The notes under the pieces are model-generated. The model was not told the DNA's origin and made no database searches. It saw nothing but the letters and a program-made list of their open reading frames with translations. Below, in pieces: positions 31,080-43,500 of a stretch of 64,000 nt of DNA. The stretch comes from Daphnia carinata (Eukaryota; Arthropoda; Branchiopoda; Diplostraca; Daphniidae): NCBI RefSeq assembly GCF_022539665.2, contig NC_081334.1:9368700-9432699 (forward strand), read 5' to 3'. How positions within the stretch are numbered: position 1 is the stretch's first letter; each line of letters opens with the position of its first letter. Made by a program: the position numbers and the translations under genes.

Positions 31080-31590
31080 TGATGTGGACTCCTTTTTCCA
31101 TTTTAGGCCTCATGTTTTCCTCAAGGTTTTCACGTCATATTCATTTCTTATGACGTCTGTTAGATGTCTTTTACTATATTATAGATATATATCATTTTCT
31201 ATGCACTTGGGCGTCATTTTCCATTCTTTTGGATGTATTTATTGATTCCTTTAGACAACATTTTCTGTTTTTTCAACAGCTTTAACCATCCTTTAGTACA
31301 TCCTTATCTATTACTTTAGGTGGTCTTTAACTATCTTGGAGACGACTTAAAGACAACTATAAGATATGTTTGGGAGTTTGCCTTTGTAAAACAACATCGT
31401 CATGAACGTCTTTTGTGCATCAAAATGAAAACTTTAATTTGTCCGCAGATTGTCTTGAGAGTTATCTTAAAGATACTACTAGTCCCGGACATTAGGACGA
31501 AGGGAAGGGGTCTTAAATATTACCTAAAGAGCTCCTCGGGATCTCCTCACTCGGGACGACCGGACATCCTCGGGATGTTTTAACGACAGC
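31080..31590. repeat. Degenerate GACGTC/AAGAC repeat cluster, right
   Basis: Scattered words such as TTATGACGTCTGTTAGATGTC, GGAGACGACTTAAAGACAAC, ATCTTAAAGATAC and GGACATCCTCGGGATG. The character is like 23640-24010, but terminal sequences on the two sides do not match clearly. Confidence 0.4.
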
Positions 31591-31598
31591 CCGGTGCT

Positions 31599-31793
31599 AT
31601 GCGGAGTAGTTTTGGTGCTTTTTTAATATTCTGTATTGTTCAAATAATTGAGCTAGCAGGTTCGTTATTTGAGCTAAAAAAACAATTATTAAGACAGCTA
31701 TTATTGGCACCTTCAGCGGAAGCCAATCAATCAGCTGAAGTCATGTATGAAATCTACTGCGGAATGTTAGCCAGTTTGGTGGTACCAACAGGT
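31599..31793 (+). pseudogene. Short exon-like ORF with hydrophobic leader
   Basis: MRSSFGAFLIFCIVQIIELAG resembles a signal peptide, followed by an amphipathic Leu/Gln segment. A donor (ACAG/GTAGAA) ends it at 31793, and the next acceptor is at 31913 before Skeletor-like sequence. Its last about 28 bases (31766-31793) recur inverted at 32694-32722. Whether it belongs to the Skeletor-like gene is unclear. Confidence 0.35.
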
Positions 31794-31913
31794 AGAAAAG
31801 ATAATTCATTCACGTTTTAAAAATATATTCAACTTAAGTATTTTAGTTTACGAATTCGAATTGATGTGTATTTTTTTTGTTGCTTTTTTTTCGTTTCGCC
31901 CGTATGTATTGTA

Positions 31914-32722
31914 GACTACCAAAATCCCGAGCGAAACTGGCGAGTCCGGCGCTATGGTCGGAGAGGGTCACGAATTTGACTCTGCATCCAATTGTTCAGC
32001 GACTTCACGCAGGCCCAATTGGAAGCTATCTTAGAGGGAGAGTCATCATCCGACTTTCTGGTCATATGGACGACAACGAATACATGTCGTTCGGGATAAG
32101 CGACGCAGAAGGCCATACGAAAATGATTGGCGCCGATGTTGCCGTCGCCTATTTCAATAGCAAGGACAACAAGTTCTACGTCGAAGATTACATTTGAATA
32201 CTTCAAACCACCGGTGTATTAATCATATATCATTCATCAACCTTATCCTGTTTTATTTTTTCTAATATTCGTTTGTGATGGAAGTGCGATGAACTGCCCC
32301 GAAAGCCGGTAGGAGGACGCAATGATGTTAGCATACTTTACATCCAGAGACAAACGGCGTCGCTACCGTTGCTTATCAGCGTTCGTTGGGCGCTCAGCAA
32401 GAAAATTGGATCAAGTAATATTGACTATCGGTCGGGTAAATGTTATTGTCGCTATGGGGCCTCTCTATTCACGTTTTTATTGCAGGTCAACCAACCCCGT
32501 TATCGCTTGTACATTAATGATCTCCTAATTCCCGGAACTATGTCGAAAAAAGGGTGAAACGTACGTTCCTAGTTGAAGGGTATGAAACTACTGTTATGAT
32601 GGCAATCGAATGATAACTATTAAACTAACTGTGCGATGTAGGTAATGACCCAACAAATTCGGCCCGCTGGCATCCGCTCTACATGCTGGTTGGTACCACC
32701 AAACTGGCTAACATTTCGCATG
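31914..32722 (+). pseudogene. Skeletor-like (DOMON plus cupredoxin-like) gene fragment
   Basis: Three blocks. 31914-32197: GRVIIRLSGHMDDNEYMSFG, then MIGADVAVAYFN and FYVEDYI before a stop, which is the DOMON domain pattern of Skeletor proteins. 32285-32575, in shifting frames: VCPDTRIGG-like and VNVIVAMGPL, then RLYINDLLIP...KKG and a stop. 32641-32700: GNDPTNSARWHPLYM, the block that follows 'GxTYxFxVEGG' in this family. At least three frame breaks. Skeletor proteins are extracellular or matrix-associated in arthropods (family knowledge). Fragment lacks the DM13 N-terminal domains. Confidence 0.65.
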
Positions 32723-32819
32723 GGCAAGTGTGCATGTTTTTGTTGTTCCCATACTAAAAGTATTGCGGTTCTCCGTTGTTGTCATCCGACGATGAAAAGT
32801 CGACACCGTTGAATTACCA
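32723..32819. other. Junction segment between Skeletor-like and copy 3 fragments
   Basis: About 100 bp of unique sequence separating the inverted duplicate of 31766-31793 from the truncated edge of pro-resilin-like copy 3. Confidence 0.4.
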
Positions 32820-33283
32820 TAAATCTCTCTGTTGTTGTTGGGTGGTACCAGACTGAGCTCCATAGTTTTGTCCAGCTCCGGCGTCTGCTGATACCTGAGA
32901 GCCATAACCTTGTTGCTGTTGGGCAGCTCCATTTTGAGCACCATAACCCTGTCCAGCTCCAGCGCTAGCAGATACTTGAGCACCATAATCTTGTTGCTGT
33001 TGAGCCGCGCCGGACGGAGCTCCGTATGCCTGTTTCGCTGTTGCTGCCCAGCACGGCCACCATAACCCTGTCCCCTCTAGCCACGGCAACCAAAGCAGCA
33101 AAAAATAATGTACTGTTTGAAAAAAAAAAAAACCAAAAAAAACAATTATGTATCTTAGTTGAATATTAAAAAACAAAACGAGTAAAAATACAGTGGAAGA
33201 GACTAAATTGAAAGTGATGTTACAATACAAGGCAGCTTCTTTCTGCACGTAGCTCAGTAAAAACTTTATCCTACCTTGTTCAT
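32820..33283 (-). pseudogene. Pro-resilin-like cuticle protein, copy 3 (inverted, 3'-truncated, frameshifted)
   Basis: Exon 1 33275-33283 (MNK), an intron ending in CAAACAG, and exon 2 from 33112. One extra T in the leader shifts the frame so that translation stops within 12 codons. The alternative frame is clearly AALVAVA, then (after another shift) AYGAPSGAAQQQQDYGAQVS, QGYGAQNGAAQQQQ and QNYGAQSGTTQQQ. It breaks off at 32820 before the end of exon 2; no R&R exon exists on this strand beyond. The intron and leader match copy 2 closely, so it is a partial inverted duplicate of that locus. Confidence 0.85.
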
Positions 33284-33359
33284 CTTGTTGAGGAAAGCAA
33301 ATGATATTTTCATCTGTTGCGAGCACTTTTTCATATACCCCCTCTCGCCCATTCGCTTG

Positions 33360-34321
33360 TAGGGAGACCGGGACCTATCTTGGACACTGTACCAAGTTGT
33401 ACAGTGCCGTGTAAAATAAAGTTATCAAAATAAAAATATAATAATACATGATATGTTCAAAATAGGTTTTTATGCATGGTGTAAAAATTTGATTCCTGTA
33501 TCTGTATTATTTATTGAATATTTTAACAAAATAAAATATAAAAAAGTCTGTATTTTTCTTCGTTCTTAATCGATGATTTTTTAAAAGTGTAATTCTATAG
33601 TTATACGTTAATAGATATTAGAGGTAAGTAGACCATATTTTTATTAATAATATTTTAAAATAAAAATAATTTTCCTTATTCAACTTTCAACAGCATCATT
33701 TATTCTGCGAAAGTTGTTTTTTAGCCAATTTGTACAAACGGCAGGGTGATGTTGGACACCAAATAGGTGTGCATGGGATGGGCCAAGTCTAAGCGCGAAA
33801 AATTTAAAATTTTGAAATTTAAGGAAAACATTTCAAATATAATATGACTACATAAATCAGAGAAAAAATCCGAAAAATTTCTGTTACCAAATTATCGATT
33901 CTGTCTTGGCTCCACCTCCTCCTATGTCTTCCTTATCAGTAAAATGAAATTTTTCAGGTATAATAAAAGTATTTTATTTCACCTCACAACCTATTAAAAT
34001 TACATTAAAATTGTTCGCTAATTTAGTAGTTAATAGTATGAAAAAAATTAAAAATATCATCCAACACAATCTACCTCTTTTGACCACGTCCAAAGTTGTA
34101 CAGGTGTCCGTACAAAGTCACCCCGATTTCGTTGGAACTCACCCTCAAAAATAAAAACGGTAATAAATTCTAAACAAATTATATTACATCTCTGAAAAAA
34201 ATTAAGGGGGTAGCGGATACGTTGTAGATTCAGTTTTAACAAATTTTATTTATTTTGGTAAGTAGGGTGGTACATAATGGGGTAAAACCAAACCTGTCCA
34301 ACATGGGTCCGGTCTCCCCTA
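33360..34321. mobile_element. 962-bp non-autonomous DNA element with terminal inverted repeats
   Basis: Left end TAGGGAGACCGGGACCTATC then TTGGACA. Right end, reverse complemented, TAGGGGAGACCGGACCCATG then TTGGACA. The TA at each edge may be the duplicated target. TTGGACAC words recur inside (33390, 33753). Interior is AT-rich without coding sequence. It splits the upstream region shared by copies 2 and 3, so it inserted after that duplication. Superfamily not assigned. Confidence 0.8.
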
Positions 34322-34553
34322 CACTACTTCAAATTTCAACTGGGCGGCAGTTACTATCGCAAACGAAGCTTGCGTACACACAGGCATGAAAGCAATCAAA
34401 TTTTCTTGTTTTTTTCTCATGCCATCTCGTTCAAAACACATTGGGCACCTGACGACCATGTGTGGCGCACAGCATATTGGGGGGGGCACAAATCAGAGGA
34501 TGTTGGTACCCTCTTCTTCATCCTCCTGTTCCATATCGCCCTTTCACTTTCAT
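34322..34553 (-). repeat. Duplicated upstream region of pro-resilin-like copy 3
   Basis: Reverse complement of about 20515-20720. The match ends exactly at ...CTTTCACTTTCAT (34553), where the 268-bp satellite begins. Confidence 0.8.
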
Positions 34554-37500
34554 AGCTGGTGGTGAGTTTTTAAATTGGTTGTTCGCCAAACGCGATGGTT
34601 ACCAGTCCAATATCCTTAACTATTTAAATCAAATGTACTTGTAATTGTAGTGAACTATGTGTGTAAAATTCTAATGATTTCATTAAACACAGTCATTTTC
34701 GCATTGAAATCGTAAAAATTAATAAAATTCGTCAAAAACAGGTTGCCGATTCAAAGTTAGTAAGCATAGCCAAATACCGAATGTTTGAAGAACCAAGGTT
34801 TATCATGTTTTACTAAACGCCAGCTGGTGGTGAGTTTTTACATTGGTTGTTCGCCAAACGCGATGGTTACCAGTCCAATATCCTTAACTATTTAAATCAA
34901 ATGTACTTGTAATTGTAGTGAACTATGTGTGTAAAATTCTAATGATTTCATTAAACACAGTCATTTTCGCATTGAAATCGTAAAAATTAATAAAATTCGT
35001 CAAAAACAGGTTGCCGATTCAAAGTTAGTAAGCATAGCCAAATACCGAATGTTTGAAGAACCAAGGTTTATCATGTTTTACTAAACGCCAGCTGGTGGTG
35101 AGTTTTTACATTGGTTGTTCGCCAAACGCGATGGTTACCAGTCCAATATCCTTAACTATTTAAATCAAATGTACTTGTAATTGTAGTGAACTATGTGTGT
35201 AAAATTCTAATGATTTCATTAAACACAGTCATTTTCGCATTGAAATCGTAAAAATTAATAAAATTCGTCAAAAACAGGTTGCCGATTCAAAGTTAGTAAG
35301 CATAGCCAAATACCGAATGTTTGAAGAACCAAGGTTTATCATGTTTTACTAAACGCCAGCTGGTGGTGAGTTTTTAAATTGGTTGTTCGCCAAACGCGAT
35401 GGTTACCAGTCCAATATCCTTAACTATTTAAATCAAATGTACTTGTAATTGTAGTGAACTATGTGTGTAAAATTCTAATGATTTCATTAAACACAGTCAT
35501 TTTCGCATTGAAATCGTAAAAATTAATAAAATTCGTCAAAAACAGGTTGCCGATTCAAAGTTAAAAACCATAGCCAAATACCGAATGTTTGAAGAACCAA
35601 GGTTTATCATGTTTTACTAAACGCCAGCTGGTGGTGAGTTTTTACATTGGTTGTTCGCCAAACGCGATGGTTACCAGTCCAATATCCTTAACTATTTAAA
35701 TCAAATGTACTTGTAATTGTAGTGAACTATGTGTGTAAAATTCTAATGATTTCATTAAACACAGTCATTTTCGCATTGAAATCGTAAAAATTAATAAAAT
35801 TCGTCAAAAACAGGTTGCCGATTCAAAGTTAGTAAGCATAGCCAAATACCGAATGTTTGAAGAACCAAGGTTTATCATGTTTTACTAAACGCCAGCTGGT
35901 GGTGAGTTTTTACATTGGTTGTTCGCCAAACGCGATGGTTACCAGTCCAATATCCTTAACTATTTAAATCAAATGTACTTGTAATTGTAGTGAACTATGT
36001 GTGTAAAATTCTAATGATTTCATTAAACACAGTCATTTTCGCATTGAAATCGTAAAAATTAATAAAATTCGTCAAAAACAGGTTGCCGATTCAAAGTTAG
36101 TAAGCATAGCCAAATACCGAATGTTTGAAGAACCAAGGTTTATCATGTTTTACTAAACGCCAGCTGGTGGTGAGATTTTACATTGGTTGTTCGCCAAACG
36201 CGATGGTTACCAGTCCAATATCCTTAACTATTTAAATCAAATGTACTTGTAATTGTAGTGAACTATGTGTGTAAAATTCTAATGATTTCATTAAACACAG
36301 TCATTTTCGCATTGAAATCGTAAAAATTAATAAAATTCGTCAAAAACAGGTTGCCGATTCAAAGTTAGTAAGCATAGCCAAATACCGAATGTTTGAAGAA
36401 CCAAGGTTTATCATGTTTTACTAAACGCCAGCTGGTGGTGAGTTTTTAAATTGGTTGTTCGCCAAACGCGATGGTTACCAGTCCAATATCCTTAACTATT
36501 TAAATCAAATGTACTTGTAATTGTAGTGAACTATGTGTGTAAAATTCTAATGATTTCATTAAACACAGTCATTTTCGCATTGAAATCGTAAAAATTAATA
36601 AAATTCGTCAAAAACAGGTTGCCGATTCAAAGTTAAAAAGCATAGCCAAATACCGAATGTTTGAAGAACCAAGGTTTATCATGTTTTACTAAACGCCAGC
36701 TGGTGGTGAGTTTTTACATTGGTTGTTCGCCAAACGCGATGGTTACCAGTCCAATATCCTTAACTATTTAAATCAAATGTACTTGTAATTGTAGTGAACT
36801 ATGTGTGTAAAATTCTAATGATTTCATTAAACACAGTCATTTTCGCATTGAAATCGTAAAAATTAATAAAATTCGTCAAAAACAGGTTGCCGATTCAAAG
36901 TTAGTAAGCATAGCCAAATACCGAATGTTTGAAGAACCAAGGTTTATCATGTTTTACTAAACGCCAGCTGGTGGTGAGTTTTTAAATTGGTTGTTCGCCA
37001 AACGCGATGGTTACCAGTCCAATATCCTTAACTATTTAAATCAAATGTACTTGTAATTGTAGTGAACTATGTGTGTAAAATTCTAATGATTTCATTAAAC
37101 ACAGTCATTTTCGCATTGAAATCGTAAAAATTAATAAAATTCGTCAAAAACAGGTTGCCGATTCAAAGTTAAAAAGCATAGCTAAATACCGAATGTTCGA
37201 AGAACCAATGTTTTACTAAACGCCAGCTGGTGGTGAGTTTTTACATTGGTTGTTCGCCAAACGCGATGGTTACCAGTCCAATATCCTTAACTATTTAAAT
37301 CAAATGTACTTGTAATTGTAGTGAACTATGTGTGTAAAATTCTAATGATTTCATTAAACACAGTCATTTTCGCATTGAAATCGTAAAAATTAATAAAATT
37401 CGTCAAAAACAGGTTGCCGATTCAAAGTTAGTAAGCATAGCCAAATACCGAATGTTTGAAGAACCAAGGTTTATCATGTTTTACTAAACGCCAGCTGGTG

Positions 37501-40500
37501 GTGAGTTTTTAAATTGGTTGTTCGCCAAACGCGATGGTTACCAGTCCAATATCCTTAACTATTTAAATCAAATGTACTTGTAATTGTAGTGAACTATGTG
37601 TGTAAAATTCTAATGATTTCATTAAACACAGTCATTTTCGCATTGAAATCGTAAAAATTAATAAAATTCGTCAAAAACAGGTTGCCGATTCAAAGTTAGT
37701 AAGCATAGCCAAATACCGAATGTTTGAAGAACCAAGGTTTATCATGTTTTACTAAACGCCAGCTGGTGGTGAGTTTTTAAATTGGTTGTTCGCCAAACGC
37801 GATGGTTACCAGTCCAATATCCTTAACTATTTAAATCAAATGTACTTGTAATTGTAGTGAACTATGTGTGTAAAATTCTAATGATTTCATTAAACACAGT
37901 CATTTTCGCATTGAAATCGTAAAAATTAATAAAATTCGTCAAAAACAGGTTGCCGATTCAAAGTTAGTAAGCATAGCCAAATACCGAATGTTTGAAGAAC
38001 CAAGGTTTATCATGTTTTACTAAACGCCAGCTGGTGGTGAGTTTTTTACATTGGATGTTCGCCAAACGCGATGGTTACCAGTCCAATATCCTTAACTATT
38101 TAAATCAAATGTACTTGTAATTGTAGTGAACTATGTGTGTAAAATTCTAATGATTTCATTAAACACAGTCATTTTCGCATTAAAATCGTAAAAATTAATA
38201 AAATTCGTCAAAAACAGGTTGCCGATTCAAAGTTAGTAAGCATAGCCAAATACCGAATGTTTGAAGAACCAAGGTTTATCATGTTTTACTAAACGCCAGC
38301 TGGTGGTGAGTTTTTAAATTGGTTGTTCGCCAAACGCGATGGTTACCAGTCCAATATCCTTAACTATTTAAATCAAATGTACTTGTAATTGTAGTGAACT
38401 ATGTGTGTAAAATTCTAATGATTTCATTAAACACAGTCATTTTCGCATTGAAATCGTAAAAATTAATAAAATTCGTCAAAAACAGGTTGCCGATTCAAAG
38501 TTAAAAAGCATAGCCAAATACCGAATGTTTGAAGAACCAAGGTTTATCATGTTTTACTAAACGCCAGCTGGTGGTGAGTTTTTACATTGGTTGTTCGCCA
38601 AACGCGATGGTTACCAGTCCAATATCCTTAACTATTTAAATCAAATGTACTTGTAATTGTAGTGAACTATGTGTGTAAAATTCTAATGATTTCATTAAAC
38701 ACAGTCATTTTCGCATTGAAATCGTAAAAATTAATAAAATTCGTCAAAAACAGGTTGCCGATTCAAAGTTAGTAAGCATAGCCAAATACCGAATGTTTGA
38801 AGAACCAAGGTTTATCATGTTTTACTAAACGCCAGCTGGTGGTGAGTTTTTACATTGGTTGTTCGCCAAACGCGATGGTTACCAGTCCAATATCCTTAAC
38901 TATTTAAATCAAATGTACTTGTAATTGTAGTGAACTATGTGTGTAAAATTCTAATGATTTCATTAAACACAGTCATTTTCGCATTGAAATCGTAAAAATT
39001 AATAAAATTCGTCAAAAACAGGTTGCCGATTCAAAGTTAGTAAGCATAGCCAAATACCGAATGTTTGAAGAACCAAGGTTTATCATGTTTTACTAAACGC
39101 CAGCTGGTGGTGAGTTTTTACATTGGTTGTTCGCCAAACGCGATGGTTACCAGTCCAATATCCTTAACTATTTAAATCAAAAAATGTACTTGTGGATTGT
39201 AGTGAACTGTTTGTAAAATTCTAATGATTTCATTAAACACAGTCATTTTCGCATTGAAATCGTAAAAATTAATAAAATTCGTCAAAAACAGGTTGCCGAT
39301 TCAAAGTTAGTAAGCATAGCCAAATACCGAATGTTTGAAGAACCAAGGTTTATCATGTTTTACTAAACGCCAGCTGGTGGTGAGTTTTTACATTGGTTGT
39401 TCGCCAAACGCGATGGTTACCAGTCCAATATCCTTAACTATTTAAATCAAATGTACTTGTAATTGTAGTGAACTATGTGTGTAAAATTCTAATGATTTCA
39501 TTAAACACAGTCATTTTCGCATTGAAATCGTAAAAATTAATAAAATTCGTCAAAAACAGGTTGCCGATTCAAAGTTAGTAAGCATAGCCAAATACCGAAT
39601 GTTTGAAGAACCAAGGTTTATCATGTTTTACTAAACGCCAGCTGGTGGTGAGTTTTTAAATTGGTTGTTCGCCAAACGCGATGGTTACCAGTCCAATATC
39701 CTTAACTATTTAAATCAAATGTACTTGTAATTGTAGTGAACTATGTGTGTAAAATTCTAATGATTTCATTAAACACAGTCATTTTCGCATTGAAATCGTA
39801 AAAATTAATAAAATTCGTCAAAAACAGGTTGCCGATTCAAAGTTAGTAAGCATAGCCAAATACCGAATGTTTGAAGAACCAAGGTTTATCATGTTTTACT
39901 AAACGCCAGCTGGTGGTGAGTTTTTACATTGGTTGTTCGCCAAACGCGATGGTTACCAGTCCAATATCCTTAACTATTTAAATCAAATGTACTTGTAATT
40001 GTAGTGAACTATGTGTGTAAAATTCTAATGATTTCATTAAACACAGTCATTTTCGCATTGAAATCGTAAAAATTAATAAAATTCGTCAAAAACAGGTTGC
40101 CGATTCAAAGTTAGTAAGCATAGCCAAATACCGAATGTTTGAAGAACCAAGGTTTATCATGTTTTACTAAACGCCATTGAAATGGTCAAAAACAGGTTGC
40201 CGATTCAAAGTTAAAAAGCATAGCCAAATACCGAATGGTCCAATGGTTACCAGTCCAATATCCTTAACTATTTAAATCAAATGTACTTGTAATTGTAGTG
40301 AACTATGTGTGTAAAAAATTCTAAGAACCAAAAACAGGTTTTCATGTTTTACTAAACGCCAGCTGGTGGTGAGTTTTTACATTGGTTGTTCGCCAAACGC
40401 GATGGTTACCAGTCCAATATCCTTAACTATTTAAATCAAATGTACTTGTAATTGTAGTGAACTATGTGTGTAAAATTCTAATGATTTCATTAAACACAGT

Positions 40501-43500
40501 CATTTTCGCATTGAAATCGTAAAAATTAATAAAATTCGTCAAAAACAGGTTGCCGATTCAAAGTTAGTAAGCATAGCCAAATACCGAATGTTTGAAGAAC
40601 CAAGGTTTATCATGTTTTACTAAACGCCAGCTGGTGGTGAGTTTTTACATTGGTTGTTCGCCAAACGCGATGGTTACCAGTCCAATATCCTTAACTATTT
40701 AAATCAAATGTACTTGTAATTGTAGTGAACTATGTGTGTAAAATTCTAATGATTTCATTAAACACAGTCATTTTCGCATTGAAATCGTAAAAATTAATAA
40801 AATTCGTCAAAAACAAGTTGCCGATTCAAAGTTAGTAAGCATAGCCAAATACCGAATGTTTGAAGAACCAAGGTTTATCATGTTTTACTAAACGCCAGCT
40901 GGTGGTGAGTTTTTAAATTGGTTGTTCGCCAAACGCGATGGTTACCAGTCCAATATCCTTAACTATTTAAATCAAATGTACTTGTAATTGTAGTGAACTA
41001 TGTGTGTAAAATTCTAATGATTTCATTAAACACAGTCATTTTCGCATTGAAATCGTAAAAATTAATAAAATTCGTCAAAAACAGGTTGCCGATTCAAAGT
41101 TAGTAAGCATAGCCAAATACCGAATGTTTGAAGAACCAAGGTTTATCATGTTTTACTAAACGCCAGCTGGTGGTGAGTTTTTACATTGGTTGTTCGCCAA
41201 ACGCGATGGTTACCAGTCCAATATCCTTAACTATTTAAATCAAATGTACTTGTAATTGTAGTGAACTATGTGTGTAAAATTCTAATGATTTCATTAAACA
41301 CAGTCATTTTCGCATTGAAATCGTAAAAATTAATAAAATTCGTCAAAAACAGGTTGCCGATTCAAAGTTAGTAAGCATAGCCAAATACCGAATGTTTGAA
41401 GAACCAAGGTTTATCATGTTTTACTAAACGCCAGCTGGTGGTGAGTTTTTACATTGGTTGTTCGCCAAACGCGATGGTTACCAGTCCAATATCCTTAACT
41501 ATTTAAATCAAATGTACTTGTAATTGTAGTGAACTATGTGTGTAAAATTCTAATGATTTCATTAAACACAGTCATTTTCGCATTGAAATCGTAAAAATTA
41601 ATAAAATTCGTCAAAAACAGGTTGCCGATTCAAAGTTAGTAAGCATAGCCAAATACCGAATGTTTGAAGAACCAAGGTTTATCATGTTTTACTAAACGCC
41701 AGCTGGTGGTGAGTTTTTGCATTGGTTGTTCGCCAAACGCGATGGTTACCAGTCCAATATCCTTAACTATTTAAATCAAATGTACTTGTAATTGTAGTGA
41801 AATATGTGTGTAAAATTCTAATGATTTCATTAAACACAGTCATTTTCGCATTGAAATCGTAAAAATTAATAAAATTCGTCAAAAACAGGTTGCCGATTCA
41901 AAGTTAGTAAGCATAGCCAAATACCGAATGTTTGAAGAACCAAGGTTTATCATGTTTTACTAAACGCCAGCTGGTGGTGAGTTTTTACATTGGTTGTTCG
42001 CCAAACGCGATGGTTACCAGTCCAATATCCTTAACTATTTAAATCAAATGTACTTGTAATTGTAGTGAACTATGTGTGTAAAATTCTAATGATTTCATTA
42101 AACACAGTCATTTTCGCATTGAAATCGTAAAAATTAATAAAATTCGTCAAAAACAGGTTGCCGATTCAAAGTTAGTAAGCATAGCCAAATACCGAATGTT
42201 TGAAGAACCAAGGTTTATCATGTTTTACTAAACGCCAGCTGGTGGTGAGTTTTTAAATTGGTTGTTCGCCAAACGCGATGGTTACCAGTCCAATATCCTT
42301 AATTATTTAAATCAAATGTACTTGTAATTGTGGTGAACTATGTGTGTAAAATTCTAATGATTTCATTAAACACAGTCATTAAATCAAATGTACTTGTAAT
42401 TGTAAACTATGTGTGTAAAAAATTCTAATTGTGAACTATGTGTGTAAAATTCTAATGATTTCATTAAACACAGTCATTTTCGCATTGAAATCGTAAATAA
42501 TTAATAAAATTTCGTCAAAAACAGGTTGCCGATTCAAAGTTAGTAAGCATAGCCAAATACCGAATGTTTGAAGAACCAAGGTTTATCATGTTTTACTAAA
42601 CGCCAGCTGGTGGTGAGTTTTTACATTGGTTGTTCGCCAAACGCGATGGTTACCAGTCCAATATCCTTAACTATTTAAATCAAATGTACTTGTAATTGTA
42701 GTGAACTATGTGTGTAAAATTCTAATGATTTCATTAAACACAGTCATTTTCGCATTGAAATCGTAAAAATTAATAAAATTCGTCAAAAACAGGTTGCCGA
42801 TTCAAAGTTAGTAAGCATAGCCAAATACCGAATGTTTGAAGAACCAAGGTTTATCATGTTTTACTAAACGCCAGCTGGTGGTGAGTTTTTACATTGGTTG
42901 TTCGCCAAACGCGATGGTTACCAGTCCAATATCCTTAACTATTTAAATCAAATGTACTTGTAATTGTAGTGAACTATGTGTGTAAAATTCTAATGATTTC
43001 ATTAAACACAGTCATTTTCGCATTGAAATCGTAAAAATTAATAAAATTCGTCAAAAACAGGTTGCCGATTCAAAGTTAGTAAGCATAGCCAAATACCGAA
43101 TGTTTGAAGAACCAAGGTTTATCATGTTTTACTAAACGCCAGCTGGTGGTGAGTTTTTAAATTGGTTGTTCGCCAAACGCGATGGTTACCAGTCCAATAT
43201 CCTTAACTATTTAAATCAAATGTACTTGTAATTGTAGTGAACTATGTGTGTAAAATTCTAATGATTTCATTAAACACAGTCATTTTCGCATTGAAATCGT
43301 AAAAATTAATAAAATTCGTCAAAAACAGGTTGCCGATTCAAAGTTAGTAAGCATAGCCAAATACCGAATTTTTGAAGAACCAAGGTTTATCATGTTTTAC
43401 TAAACGCCAGCTGGTGGTGAGTTTTTAAATTGGTTGTTCGCCAAACGCGATGGTTACCAGTCCAATATCCTTAACTATTTAAATCAAATGTACTTGTAAA

